Of a stretch of DNA of 64,000 nucleotides, positions 17,455-24,941 are shown in pieces. Made by a program: the position numbers and the translations under genes. The notes beneath the pieces were generated by a model. It saw only the letters and a program-made list of their open reading frames with translations. It had not been told where the DNA came from and made no database searches. Source of the DNA: Nocardioides zeae (GTDB taxonomy: Bacteria; Actinomycetota; Actinomycetes; Propionibacteriales; Nocardioidaceae); contig NZ_JAUTAN010000001.1 of NCBI RefSeq assembly GCF_030818655.1, forward strand, positions 3,410,001 to 3,474,000. Reading direction: 5' to 3'. Each line of letters starts with the position of its first letter. Position 1 is the first letter of the stretch.

Positions 17455-18122
17455 CAGTCGACCTGCAGGCGGTAGCCGTAGCCCCGGATGGTCTCGACCA
17501 GCCCGGGCCGACCGATCTTGCCGCGGAGCTGGGTCAGGTGTACGTCGCACGAGCGCGCCGCGCTCTGCGAGGTGTCCCCCCAGACCTCGTCGAGCAGCAG
17601 CTGCTTGCTGACCGCCTCACCGGGCCGACGGGCGAGCACCGCCAGCACCGCGAACTCCTTCGTCGTCAGGGCGACCGGCGCGCCGCCCACCACCACGCGC
17701 CGGGTCGCGAGGTCGACCTCGACGTCGCCGGCGACGACCCGCTGACCTGTGTCGGATCCAGCGTCCTGCGCACCCCGCCGGCGGGTGACGACCCCGAGGC
17801 GCGCGAGCAGCTCGCTCATGCGGATCGGCTTCACGAGGTAGTCGTCCGCGCCCAGGTGGAGCCCCCGCACCACCGAGCGCTCGTCCCCGCGGGCCGAGAC
17901 GACGATGACCGGCACGTCGGAGACCTGGCGCAGACCCTGCAGCACGTCGAAGCCGTCGCCCTCGGCGAGCCCGAGGTCCAGCAGCACGGCGTCCGCACCC
18001 CGGTGCCGCCGGAGCGCGTCGTCGGACCGCGTCGCGCGCACGGTGGCGTGCCCGTGACGCTCGAGCACGGCCCGGAGCGCGCCCGCGACCGAGTCGTCGT
18101 CCTCGACGATGAGGATCCTCAT
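17454..18122 (-). CDS. OmpR-family response regulator (TctD-like)
   Basis: 222 residues from an ATG at 18122 (MRILIVEDD); an ATG nine bases further out is possible. The receiver domain has acidic ED(D) at the start, phospho-acceptor Asp in AVLLDLGLAEGDGF, VVSARGD and YLVKPIRMSEL. The C-terminal winged helix has LTTKEFAVLAVLARRPGEAVSKQLLLDEVWG and VHLTQLRGKIG...IRGYGYRL. It is first in a leftward operon with the kinase and the TAXI protein, and is divergent from tctC. The two dyads in the 214-base spacer are candidate targets. Confidence 0.9.
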   Translation of the reverse strand: MRILIVEDDDSVAGALRAVLERHGHATVRATRSDDALRRHRGADAVLLDLGLAEGDGFDVLQGLRQVSDVPVIVVSARGDERSVVRGLHLGADDYLVKPIRMSELLARLGVVTRRRGAQDAGSDTGQRVVAGDVEVDLATRRVVVGGAPVALTTKEFAVLAVLARRPGEAVSKQLLLDEVWGDTSQSAARSCDVHLTQLRGKIGRPGLVETIRGYGYRLQVD

Positions 18123-18185
18123 GCGGCGCATCGTAGGGACACCCGCACCGGCGTGGGGGCATTCCGGGGACGCCTGCCCGGTGCT

Positions 18186-18206
18186 TTCCTAAGGGGACGT
18201 TAGGAA
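18186..18206. promoter_or_regulatory. Inverted repeat TTCCTAA-N7-TTAGGAA
   Basis: Perfect 7-bp arms separated by GGGGACG, in the spacer between the divergent response regulator and tctC genes, about 64 bases from the regulator start. This is a plausible binding site for the OmpR-type regulator or for RNA polymerase control of both operons. The AT-rich arms stand out in this G+C-rich DNA. Confidence 0.5.
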
Positions 18207-18224
18207 CGGGTGCTCCCTACAGAC

Positions 18225-18242
18225 GAGTGACCCACGTCACTC
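18225..18242. promoter_or_regulatory. CRP/GlxR-like operator GAGTGAC-CCAC-GTCACTC
   Basis: A perfect dyad with 7-bp arms whose core reads GTGA-N6-TCAC, the half-site arrangement of cAMP-receptor-type regulators (CRP, GlxR, Cmr; consensus TGTGA-N6-TCACA). It lies 94 bases before the tctC ATG. It would couple tricarboxylate uptake to carbon status. Assignment is by motif only. Confidence 0.5.
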
Positions 18243-18336
18243 CTACGGTCGGTCCACCTCGCCGGGTTCGGGACCCGCGCAGGGCAGTCCACCGCAGCGG
18301 CAGGCCATCTGCCCCTGCCCGTCGTACGGAGCCACC

Positions 18337-19350
18337 ATGCCCACGAAGAACAGCCCCGCCCGCCGCACCGCCGTCCGCGGCACCACCGCCGCAGCCGGTC
18401 TCGCCACGCTCGCCCTCGTCGCCGCCACCGGCTGCGCGCCCGGCAGCAGCAGCGCGAGCGGCGAGGGCTACCCCGACCGCAACGTCGAGATCGTCGTGCC
18501 CTTCGCCGCCGGTGGCCCCACCGACACGGTGACCCGCCTGGTCGGCGACCCGATGGCCGAGGAGCTCGGCGTCCAGCTCATCGTGCAGAACGTCGAGGGC
18601 GCGGGCGGCACGGTCGGCGCCGGCCAGGTCGCGAGCGCCCGCGACGACGGCTACACGCTCCTCATGCACCACATCGGCATGTCGACCGCCCCCACCCTCT
18701 ACGACGACCTCGCCTACGACCCGCTGGAGGACTTCGAGCCGGTCGGCCTCGTCACCGAGGTGCCGATGACGATCATCGCCCGCGGCGACCTGGAGCCCGA
18801 GAACCTCGAGGACCTCTTCGCGTACCTCGAGGAGAACGAGGGCGACGTCACCATCGCCAACGCCGGTGTCGGCTCCGCCTCGCACCTGTGCGGCCGCCTC
18901 ATCCAGCAGGAGCTCGGCATCGAGCTGCAGGAGGTGCCCTACGACGGCGCCGCGCCCGCCATCGCCGACCTCGTCGGCGGCCAGGTCGACGTGCTCTGCG
19001 ACCAGACCACCAACACCACCGGCCAGATCGAGGCGGGCGACGTGAAGGCGTACGCCGTCACCACGCCCGAGCGCGTCGAGTCGCTCCCCGACCTGCCCAC
19101 CACGGCGGAGGCCGGCTTCCCGGAGGTCGAGGTCGCGGTGTGGCACGCGCTCTACGCACCGGCCGGGACCCCGTCGGACATCATCACGACCCTGCGCGAC
19201 GCCCTCGCGGTCGCGCTGGAGGACTCGTCGGTCATCGACCAGATGGCCAGCCTCGGCACCGCTCCGGTGGCCGCGGACCAGGTCGAGCCCGAGGCCGTGA
19301 CGACGAAGCTCACCGAGCAGATCGACCTCTGGGGCGACGTCCTCAGCTGA
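18337..19350 (+). CDS. tctC: Tripartite tricarboxylate transporter substrate-binding lipoprotein TctC
   Basis: 337 residues. A lipoprotein signal precedes the lipobox (LVAATGCAPGS, Cys about residue 33). The mature part has the Bug/TctC signature YPDRNVEIVVPFAAGGPTDTVTRLV, GAGGTVGAGQVASARDDGYTLL and VWHALYAPAGTPSDIITTL. It captures a carboxylated solute (citrate-like in characterised cases) outside the membrane and delivers it to TctAB. It starts an operon with tctB, tctA and a universal stress gene. The start ATG follows CGGAG with suitable spacing. Confidence 0.92.
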   Translation: MPTKNSPARRTAVRGTTAAAGLATLALVAATGCAPGSSSASGEGYPDRNVEIVVPFAAGGPTDTVTRLVGDPMAEELGVQLIVQNVEGAGGTVGAGQVASARDDGYTLLMHHIGMSTAPTLYDDLAYDPLEDFEPVGLVTEVPMTIIARGDLEPENLEDLFAYLEENEGDVTIANAGVGSASHLCGRLIQQELGIELQEVPYDGAAPAIADLVGGQVDVLCDQTTNTTGQIEAGDVKAYAVTTPERVESLPDLPTTAEAGFPEVEVAVWHALYAPAGTPSDIITTLRDALAVALEDSSVIDQMASLGTAPVAADQVEPEAVTTKLTEQIDLWGDVLS

Positions 19351-19351
19351 G

Positions 19352-19411
19352 GACCCCATCCCGCAGATCCCCTCACCGCAGCACCCCTCACCGCAGCACC
19401 CCTCACCGCAG
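19352..19411 (+). repeat. 15-bp tandem repeats after tctC
   Basis: Three near-identical 15-bp units (core CACCCCTCACCGCAG at 19367, 19382 and 19397), preceded by one degenerate unit at 19352. They begin one base after the tctC stop codon and run up to a large hairpin. Not coding. Confidence 0.85.
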
Positions 19412-19415
19412 AGCC

Positions 19416-19463
19416 CCGGGGCCGGGCGGCCGCGCCACCGCGCGACCACCCGCCCGGCCCCGG
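19416..19463 (+). other. Long G+C hairpin between tctC and tctB
   Basis: Perfect 14-bp inverted arms CCGGGGCCGGGCGG (19416-19429) and its complement (19450-19463) with a 20-base loop. There is no T run, so it is not a classic rho-independent terminator. Placed after a binding-protein gene and before the permease genes, it could stabilise tctC mRNA or attenuate read-through, giving an excess of TctC over TctAB. Confidence 0.7.
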
Positions 19464-19533
19464 ACACCACCCGTCGTGACCGCGTCGCCGCGCCCTGCCC
19501 GCGACCGCCACTCAGCGCACCCCGGAGAGACCC

Positions 19534-20037
19534 ATGTCGTCACCACCCCCCAGCAGCACCGAACCCGACGCCGGTACGACGGGGTCCGGCCTCCACGACA
19601 AGCACGGCGACCTCGTGGCGGGTCTGCTGTTCGCCGGCCTCGGCCTCGCCTTCGCCGTCCCCTCGCTCGGCTACGGCCTCGGCAGCTGGGACGAGATGGG
19701 CGCCGGGATGTTCCCGTTCGTGCTCGGCCTGGCCCTCGTCGTGCTCGGCGCCGTCATCGGCCTCGGCACGGTCCGCGGCGGCGAGTCGACCCCCGGCCTC
19801 ACGCGCCTGCCGTGGCGCGCGATCGTGTGCGTCACCGGCGCGGTCGTGGCGTTCGCCTACCTGATCCCGGTGCTCGGCCTGATCCCGACCACGGTGATCA
19901 CCGTCTTCGTCACCTGCCTCGCCTCCCCCACGACGACCCTGGTCAAGGCGGCGCTCGCCACCACCGGCATCACGGTCGCCTGCTACGTCGTCTTCGTCCT
20001 CGCGCTGCAGCTGCGGCTGCCGCTGTACTGGTTCTGA
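19534..20037 (+). CDS. tctB: Tripartite tricarboxylate transporter small membrane subunit TctB
   Basis: 167 residues with four hydrophobic segments (about 25-45, 62-82, 95-115, 140-162). These include GLLFAGLGLAFAVPSLGYGLGSW and GAGMFPFVLGLALVVLGAVIGL, typical of the poorly conserved TctB subunit. It sits between tctC and tctA in the usual C-B-A order. The ATG is preceded by GGAGAG. It forms the membrane complex with TctA. Confidence 0.88.
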   Translation: MSSPPPSSTEPDAGTTGSGLHDKHGDLVAGLLFAGLGLAFAVPSLGYGLGSWDEMGAGMFPFVLGLALVVLGAVIGLGTVRGGESTPGLTRLPWRAIVCVTGAVVAFAYLIPVLGLIPTTVITVFVTCLASPTTTLVKAALATTGITVACYVVFVLALQLRLPLYWF

Positions 20038-20047
20038 GGGGGCGACC

Positions 20048-21556
20048 GTGGACCTCTTCTCGAACCTCGCGCTCGGCCTCGAGACGGCCCTGCAGTGGGA
20101 GAACGTGCTCTTCTGCCTCATCGGCGTGGCCCTCGGCACCGCCGTCGGCGTGCTGCCCGGCATCGGCCCCACCGCGACGATCGCGATGCTGCTGCCGATC
20201 ACCTTCAACTTCGACAGCCCCACCACCGCGCTCATCATGCTGGCGGGCATCTACTACGGCGCCCAGTACGGCGGCTCGACCACCGCGATCCTCATCAACC
20301 TCCCGGGGGAGTCGTCGTCGGCGGTGACGGCGATCGACGGCCACGAGATGGCCCGCCGCGGACGCGCCGGCGTCGCCCTGGCCACCGCGGCGCTCGGCTC
20401 CTTCGCCGCGGGCACCGTGGCGACGGTCGTGCTCGCCGTCGCGGCGCCCCCGCTGGCGAAGGTCGCGCTGTCGTTCGGCGCGGCGGAGTACTTCGCCCTC
20501 GTGGTGCTCGGCCTCGTCATGTCCATCGCCCTCGCACGCGGGTCCGTGCTCAAGGCCCTGGCGATGATCGCGCTCGGCATCCTCTTCGGCACGGTCGGCC
20601 AGGACACCTACACGGGGCAGCCCCGGTTCGCCTTCGGGATCCCCGAGCTCTTCTCCGGCATCAGCTTCGTCGCCCTCGCGGTCGGCGTGTTCGGCATCGC
20701 CGAGATCCTCCGCAACCTGCGCGACCCGCAGAGCCGCGGTGGACTGGTCGGCGGGGTCACGAGCCTCTGGCCCAGCCGCTCCGACTTCAAGCGGATGCCC
20801 GGCCCCGTCGGGCGCGGCACCGTGGTCGGCTCCCTGCTCGGCATCCTCCCGGGCGGCGGTCACATCCTGGCGTCGTTCGCGTCGTACTCCATGGAGAAGA
20901 AGCTCTCGAAGAACCCCGGCGAGTTCGGGCACGGCGCCATCGAGGGCGTCGCGGGCCCGGAGTCCGCGAACAACGCGGCCGCGCAGACGTCCTTCATCCC
21001 GCTGCTGACCCTCGGCATCCCGTCCAACCCGGTGATGGCGCTCATGATCGGCGCGTTCATCATCCAGGGCATCACGCCGGGCCCGACCGTGATCGACGAG
21101 CAGCCCGCCCTGGTGTGGGGTCTCATCGTCTCGATGTTCGTCGGCAACGCGCTGCTCGTCGCGCTCAACCTGCCGCTGATCGGGATCTGGGTGCGGATGC
21201 TGAAGACGCCGTACTGGATCCTCTTCCCCACGATCGTCGTGCTGGCCTCGATCGGCACCTACGCGGTCGGCCTCAACGCCTACCACGTGCTGATGATCGC
21301 GTTCTTCGGCCTGCTCGGCTTCGTGCTCATCCAGTGCGGCTGCGAGCCGGCTCCCCTGCTGCTGGGCTTCGTGCTCGGTCCGCTGCTCGAGGACAACTTC
21401 CGCCGGGCGATGCTGATCTCGCAGGGCGACCCCTCGACCTTCGTCACGCGGCCGCTCTCCGCCTCGCTCCTCGCCATCGGCCTGGCCGTGCTGGTCGTCT
21501 CCGTGCTGCCGGCGATCCGCAAGAAGCGCGACGTCGTCTTCGTCGAGGACGACTGA
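20048..21556 (+). CDS. tctA: Tripartite tricarboxylate transporter large permease subunit TctA
   Basis: 502 residues from a GTG start, with about 12 membrane segments. Highly conserved TctA motifs are GTAVGVLPGIGPTATIAMLLP, YYGAQYGGSTTAILINLPGE, the second GILPGGGHILASF, and GPESANNAAAQTSFIPLLTLGIP. It forms the ion-driven translocation channel for the solute bound by TctC. It begins ten bases after the tctB stop and is followed, after 67 bases with a duplicated CCCCTCGATCCC-type segment, by a universal stress gene. Confidence 0.94.
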   Translation: MDLFSNLALGLETALQWENVLFCLIGVALGTAVGVLPGIGPTATIAMLLPITFNFDSPTTALIMLAGIYYGAQYGGSTTAILINLPGESSSAVTAIDGHEMARRGRAGVALATAALGSFAAGTVATVVLAVAAPPLAKVALSFGAAEYFALVVLGLVMSIALARGSVLKALAMIALGILFGTVGQDTYTGQPRFAFGIPELFSGISFVALAVGVFGIAEILRNLRDPQSRGGLVGGVTSLWPSRSDFKRMPGPVGRGTVVGSLLGILPGGGHILASFASYSMEKKLSKNPGEFGHGAIEGVAGPESANNAAAQTSFIPLLTLGIPSNPVMALMIGAFIIQGITPGPTVIDEQPALVWGLIVSMFVGNALLVALNLPLIGIWVRMLKTPYWILFPTIVVLASIGTYAVGLNAYHVLMIAFFGLLGFVLIQCGCEPAPLLLGFVLGPLLEDNFRRAMLISQGDPSTFVTRPLSASLLAIGLAVLVVSVLPAIRKKRDVVFVEDD

Positions 21557-21623
21557 GCCGGCCCGGCTCGCCCCCACCCCTCGATCCCCCACCCCTCGAT
21601 CCCACGAACCGCAGGAGCACACC

Positions 21624-22008
21624 GTGACCGTCCTCATCGCCCACGCCGCCACCGACACCGCCGAGGCGGTGCTCGCCACCGGCCTGCACTACGCGGAGCG
21701 CCTCGGCGTCCCCGCCCACGTCGTCAACGTGCTCACCGGGGAGGCGCCGCTCGAGGAGCGCGGCGCGTCGCCGGACGACCTGTCCGAGCTCCGGGCGCGC
21801 GTCGCCGGTGCCGCCGTCGCGGTGGAGGTCGAGCAGCTGCGCGACCCCGACCCCTCCGAGGCGATCCCTCGCGCGGGCCACCGAGCTGGGGGCGGTGCTC
21901 GTCGTCGTCGGCGTGCGCCGCCGGAGCCCCGTCGGGAAGCTGCTGCTCGGCAGCGTGTCGCAGAAGGTCATCCTCGAGGCCGACATCCCCGTGCTGGCGG
22001 TGAAGTAG
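21624..22008 (+). pseudogene. Universal stress protein (UspA family), frameshifted
   Basis: The first part (from GTG 21624) reads [16 protein letters not shown]...[11 protein letters not shown]. After that the family continues only in the +1 frame, [15 protein letters not shown] then [29 protein letters not shown] to the stop at 22008. One surplus C in the CCC at 21866-21868 would explain the break; without it the protein would be 127 residues, normal for a single-domain Usp. The ATP-binding GxxR...GxLLGSVS motif is intact in the second part. Usp genes commonly close tctCBA operons in actinobacteria. Whether the shift is biological or a sequencing insertion is discussed in the findings. Confidence 0.85.
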
Positions 22009-22047
22009 CACCCCAGCCCGACCCCGGACGGGACCGTCAGCGGGTCG

Positions 22048-22467
22048 TCACAGGGCGAGGGGCTTGGCCAGGTGCTCCGGCAACCGGTCGAGGCAGCCCT
22101 CCCAGCCCTCGCGGTGGGAGTCGAGGTCCTCGTGGCGCAGACCGGAGTGGACGACGCGGAGCCGCGTGCCGGCGTACGTCGGCTCGAGGCCCACCGAGAC
22201 GGTGCTCTCCTGCTCCTCGCCGTCCCAGCGCCACGTCCAGCGCGCCCAGCCGGGGGCGCAGGCGCCCTCGTAGCGTCCGCTGACGCCCATGCCGACCACG
22301 TCGGAGACCACGCGCCACACGCCGTCCTCGACGGGGTCGCTGACGGCGACGGCCGCGAACCGCTCCGGCCAGAACCAGGCGCTCAGCTCGTCGGCCTCGG
22401 TCAGCGCGCGCCAGACTCGGTCGGGTGGGGCCGACAGGTCACGCTCGATCTCCACGGTCGCCTGCAT
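22048..22467 (-). CDS. SRPBCC (AHSA1/START-like) protein
   Basis: 139 residues, beginning MQATVEIERDLSAPPDRVWRALTEADELSAWFWPE, the start of the activator-of-Hsp90-homologue branch of the SRPBCC fold. Its end, LRVVHSGLRHEDLDSHREGWEGCLDRL, is the usual C-terminal helix. Such proteins bind hydrophobic ligands in a helix-grip cavity; no specific substrate can be named. It converges on the usp gene with a 39-base gap containing only a small GACGG-GA-CCGTC stem. Its start overlaps the end of the upstream gene by 29 bases as that gene is read here. Confidence 0.82.
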   Translation of the reverse strand: MQATVEIERDLSAPPDRVWRALTEADELSAWFWPERFAAVAVSDPVEDGVWRVVSDVVGMGVSGRYEGACAPGWARWTWRWDGEEQESTVSVGLEPTYAGTRLRVVHSGLRHEDLDSHREGWEGCLDRLPEHLAKPLAL

Positions 22468-23089
22468 CCTGCGACCCTACGGCGCGGGCGCCGGGCAGGT
22501 CGATGGTCGTGACCACCGCGGTGAGGCTCGGGCGCGGCGGTGTCGAGCTGAACCCGAAGCGGCACGGCGGGTCCACGGGCCGCAGCTCCCCGAGCGGCAC
22601 CCCGTCGAACGACCCGTCGAGGGTCGTGACCGCGCGGACGCCGGTCGCGCCGTACCACTCCCGGCGGCCGCCGCCCGCCGTCCCGCGGGTGCGCACCCCG
22701 CGCAGCACGACGCGGGCGACCGGGTCGGTGACCGCGCACCAGGCGGGAGCGGTCGCGATGCGGCGCGGCACCAGGCCGACGAGCCGGCCGAGCGCCGTGG
22801 GGCGGCCGACGCCGATCGCGAGGTCGAGCGAGGCGCTGGTGAAGCGCCGCGCGTCCGGGCCCGCGACGAGCGTGGTGGGCTCGATGCGGACCTCGTCGAA
22901 GGTGTACGTCGCGGCGATGAAGTCCGCCAGCTCCCGGGTGGGCGCGACGAGCACGCGGTGCCCCGCCGCGGTCTCGACCATCGCGTCGGCGACCTCGCCG
23001 AACGGCGAGCGCACCCAGCGGCCCACGACGACGCGGGTGCCGCCGGCGGACCCGACGCCGGCGATCTCGCCGTCGAAGCGGACCCTCAT
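22439..23089 (-). CDS. Conserved hypothetical protein coupled to photolyase gene
   Basis: 216 residues with no family recognised. It looks like a soluble beta-rich protein: MRVRFDGEIAGVGSAGGTRVVVGRWVRSPFGEVADAMVE at the start, then HRVLVAPTRELADFIAATYTFDEVRIEPT, with a proline-rich end. Its ATG overlaps the stop of the photolyase-type gene (ATGA), so the two are translationally coupled and probably work together. The reading ends at 22439, 29 bases inside the SRPBCC gene, which is unusual. A one-base insertion in the G/C run near 22480-22495 would instead let it end at a TAG (22477-22479) just before the SRPBCC start. Confidence 0.7.
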   Translation of the reverse strand: MRVRFDGEIAGVGSAGGTRVVVGRWVRSPFGEVADAMVETAAGHRVLVAPTRELADFIAATYTFDEVRIEPTTLVAGPDARRFTSASLDLAIGVGRPTALGRLVGLVPRRIATAPAWCAVTDPVARVVLRGVRTRGTAGGGRREWYGATGVRAVTTLDGSFDGVPLGELRPVDPPCRFGFSSTPPRPSLTAVVTTIDLPGARAVGSQDAGDRGDRA

Positions 23090-24582
23090 TCCGGCGTCAC
23101 CCCCGGTACGTCGCCGCCCAGCCACCGATCGGCGACCTCGGCCAGCTCGCGGCGGCGCGCGCCCTTCATCTTCTCGAGCGTGCGGACGGCCATCGAGGTG
23201 CGCGGGTTGGCGGCGAAGCCGTCCCGGTGGTCGTCGACGAACTGCCAGTAGAGGGCGTCCCAGGCGTCCGCCCAGCCCGCCTCCCCGTCCCGCTTGGAGA
23301 AGTCGCTCATCTTCAGCACGTAGTTCGAGCCCGACACGTAGGGCTTGGTGGTGATGGCCTCGGCGGCGGCGAACTGGCTCATCGCGTAGACGTTGGGCAC
23401 CATCACCCAGTCGTAGGCGTCGACGAACAGCGCCATGAACCACTCGTAGACGTCGTCGGGGTCGGTGCGCAGCAGCAGCATCGCGTTGCCGATCACCATG
23501 AGGCGCTCGATGTGGTGGGCGTAGCCGTGGCGGAGCACGCGCCGCACGACGACGTCGACCGGGTGCAGCCCCGTCGAGCCGTCCCACCAGCCCGGACCGA
23601 GGCCCCGGGTGAGGTGCAGCCGGTTGGTGCTGCGCAGGCGACGGCCCTGCGTGACGTAGATGCCGCGCATGTACTCCCGCCAGCCGATCACCTGCCGCAC
23701 GAACCCCTCGAGGCTGGGGAGCGGCACGTCGTCGGCCGCGAGGACCGCGTCGAGCACCTCGCGCGGCGAGAGCAGCCCGATGTTGATGACGGGGCTGAGC
23801 GTGCTGTGGAGGAGGAACGGCTCGTCGGCGGCGATGGCGTCCTCGTGGGGACCGAAGCGCCGCAGCCGGTCCTCGACGAACCTCGCGAGCCACCGCTTCG
23901 CCTGGGACCGGGTCGTCGGCCACCGGAAGTCGTCCGGGTCGCCCGGGTTGTCGGGGAACTCGGCGGCGACCCACGCGATCGCGTCCCGCACGTGCTCGTC
24001 GCGCTGCAGGCGCGGCAGCGGCGGCACGTCGAGGCCGCCCTTCGGGTAGGGCTCGCGGTTGTCCTCGTCGAACGACCACTTCCCACCGACCGGCCCGTCG
24101 CCGTCCATGAGCACGTCGAGACGTCGGCGCTGCCACGCGTAGAACGTCGACATCCGCGGCCGGCTCCCCCGCCGCCGTCCGAGCTGCTCCTGCACGTCGG
24201 CGTCGGACGTCAGGAACGCGGGCGTCTCCTCGACGGTGGTCCCGGCACCCACCTGGTCCGCGACCCGACGCAGGTCCCGGTCGAGCCAGTCGTCGACGAC
24301 GTCGAACCAGCTGACCTCCGTCACCTCGCGCTCGCGCAGGAGGTCGACCAGCTGGGCCTCGGTCTCGCGGTCGCCCCGGCTCTCGACGTACGCCGTCGCG
24401 CGGCCCGCCTGCTCCACCTCGGCCGCGAAGCGGCGCATCGAGGCGCGGTGGAGGACGAGCTTGTGGGTGTGGAAGGCGTACTGCCGGAAGAACAGGTCGG
24501 GCTCCACGAGCACGAGCAGGTCGGCGTCGGCCGTGCGCTGCTCGTCGAACAGCTGGTGGGGGAGGACGAGCCGCGCGTGCAT
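23086..24582 (-). CDS. Cryptochrome/photolyase of the FeS-BCP (PhrB-like) family, lacking all cysteines
   Basis: 498 residues from ATG 24582. The N-terminal Rossmann-like domain (LVLPHQLFDEQ...FFRQYAFHTHKLVLHRASMR) and the FAD-binding helical domain (FVRQVIGWREYMRGIYV, HHIERLMVIGNAMLLL, ALFVDAYDWVMVPNVYAMSQFA, NPRTSMAVRTLEKMK) match the deoxyribodipyrimidine photolyase-related, iron-sulfur bacterial cryptochrome/photolyase family. These repair (6-4) photoproducts or sense light. Members normally bind a 4Fe-4S cluster through four Cys, several in the segment after KMSD. Here that segment reads KMSDFSKRDGEAGWADAWDALYW and the whole protein has no Cys. It leads a two-gene unit with the unknown protein downstream. 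Confidence 0.88.
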   Translation of the reverse strand: MHARLVLPHQLFDEQRTADADLLVLVEPDLFFRQYAFHTHKLVLHRASMRRFAAEVEQAGRATAYVESRGDRETEAQLVDLLREREVTEVSWFDVVDDWLDRDLRRVADQVGAGTTVEETPAFLTSDADVQEQLGRRRGSRPRMSTFYAWQRRRLDVLMDGDGPVGGKWSFDEDNREPYPKGGLDVPPLPRLQRDEHVRDAIAWVAAEFPDNPGDPDDFRWPTTRSQAKRWLARFVEDRLRRFGPHEDAIAADEPFLLHSTLSPVINIGLLSPREVLDAVLAADDVPLPSLEGFVRQVIGWREYMRGIYVTQGRRLRSTNRLHLTRGLGPGWWDGSTGLHPVDVVVRRVLRHGYAHHIERLMVIGNAMLLLRTDPDDVYEWFMALFVDAYDWVMVPNVYAMSQFAAAEAITTKPYVSGSNYVLKMSDFSKRDGEAGWADAWDALYWQFVDDHRDGFAANPRTSMAVRTLEKMKGARRRELAEVADRWLGGDVPGVTPE

Positions 24583-24662
24583 GGCGCCAGCGTGCGGGAG
24601 GGGGCCAAGCCCGGCTCGGCGCCGGGGCCGGTCCGGGGGCGGGCCGGGGCCGGGGCGCCCGG

Positions 24663-24821
24663 GGAAAGAAAACGCGGACCGGTCCTCGACGGGGCGAAAG
24701 AGAACGCGGACCCTGGGCCCGACACGCCCGGCTCCCGGCCCCGTCCGGTCCGCGTCTTCCTTCACGGTCCCGGGCCGCCCGCGCACTTTCCTCGCCCGGC
24801 TCGCGCCCGTCCGCGTTGTCC
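24663..24821. repeat. Four-copy GAACGCGGAC motif, two direct and two inverted
   Basis: This fills the 359-bp gap between the divergent photolyase and SDR genes. GGAAAGAAAACGCGGACC (24663-24680) and GAAAGAGAACGCGGACC (24696-24712) run one way. The complements of GGAAGACGCGGACC (ending at 24747) and GGACAACGCGGAC (24809-24821) run the other way. The arrangement is a nested dyad of about 160 bp. It could be a multi-site operator or a large hairpin; nothing else is evident in the gap except the operator next to the SDR gene. Confidence 0.65.
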
Positions 24822-24918
24822 TCACCCCGGAGGCGCCCCGGCCCGCCCTGCCGCCGTCCTCACGCCGAGGGACCAGGCACCTGCGTGGTCCACCTCACGA
24901 CCTGCTGACCCGGTTGGT

Positions 24919-24930
24919 TACCCAGTGGTA
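24919..24930. promoter_or_regulatory. Operator-like dyad TACC-CAGT-GGTA before SDR gene
   Basis: A small inverted repeat (GGTTACCCAGTGGTAGC in context) 11 bases before the ATG of the SDR gene. It overlaps the likely -10 region (TAGCAAT), so the transcript may be nearly leaderless. TTACC...GGTA dyads are common TetR-type operators in actinobacteria; the regulator is not identified here. Confidence 0.4.
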
Positions 24931-24941
24931 GCAATACGCCC

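Noticed and set aside
19416..19463. Rho-independent terminator after tctC
   Set aside because: Strong stem but no T run, and the tctB and tctA genes continue directly in the same direction; treated as a processing or attenuation hairpin.
21864..21870. Programmed ribosomal frameshifting to explain the split usp gene
   Set aside because: No slippery heptamer of the known type and no following pseudoknot evident; five unrelated genes show the same one-base pattern.
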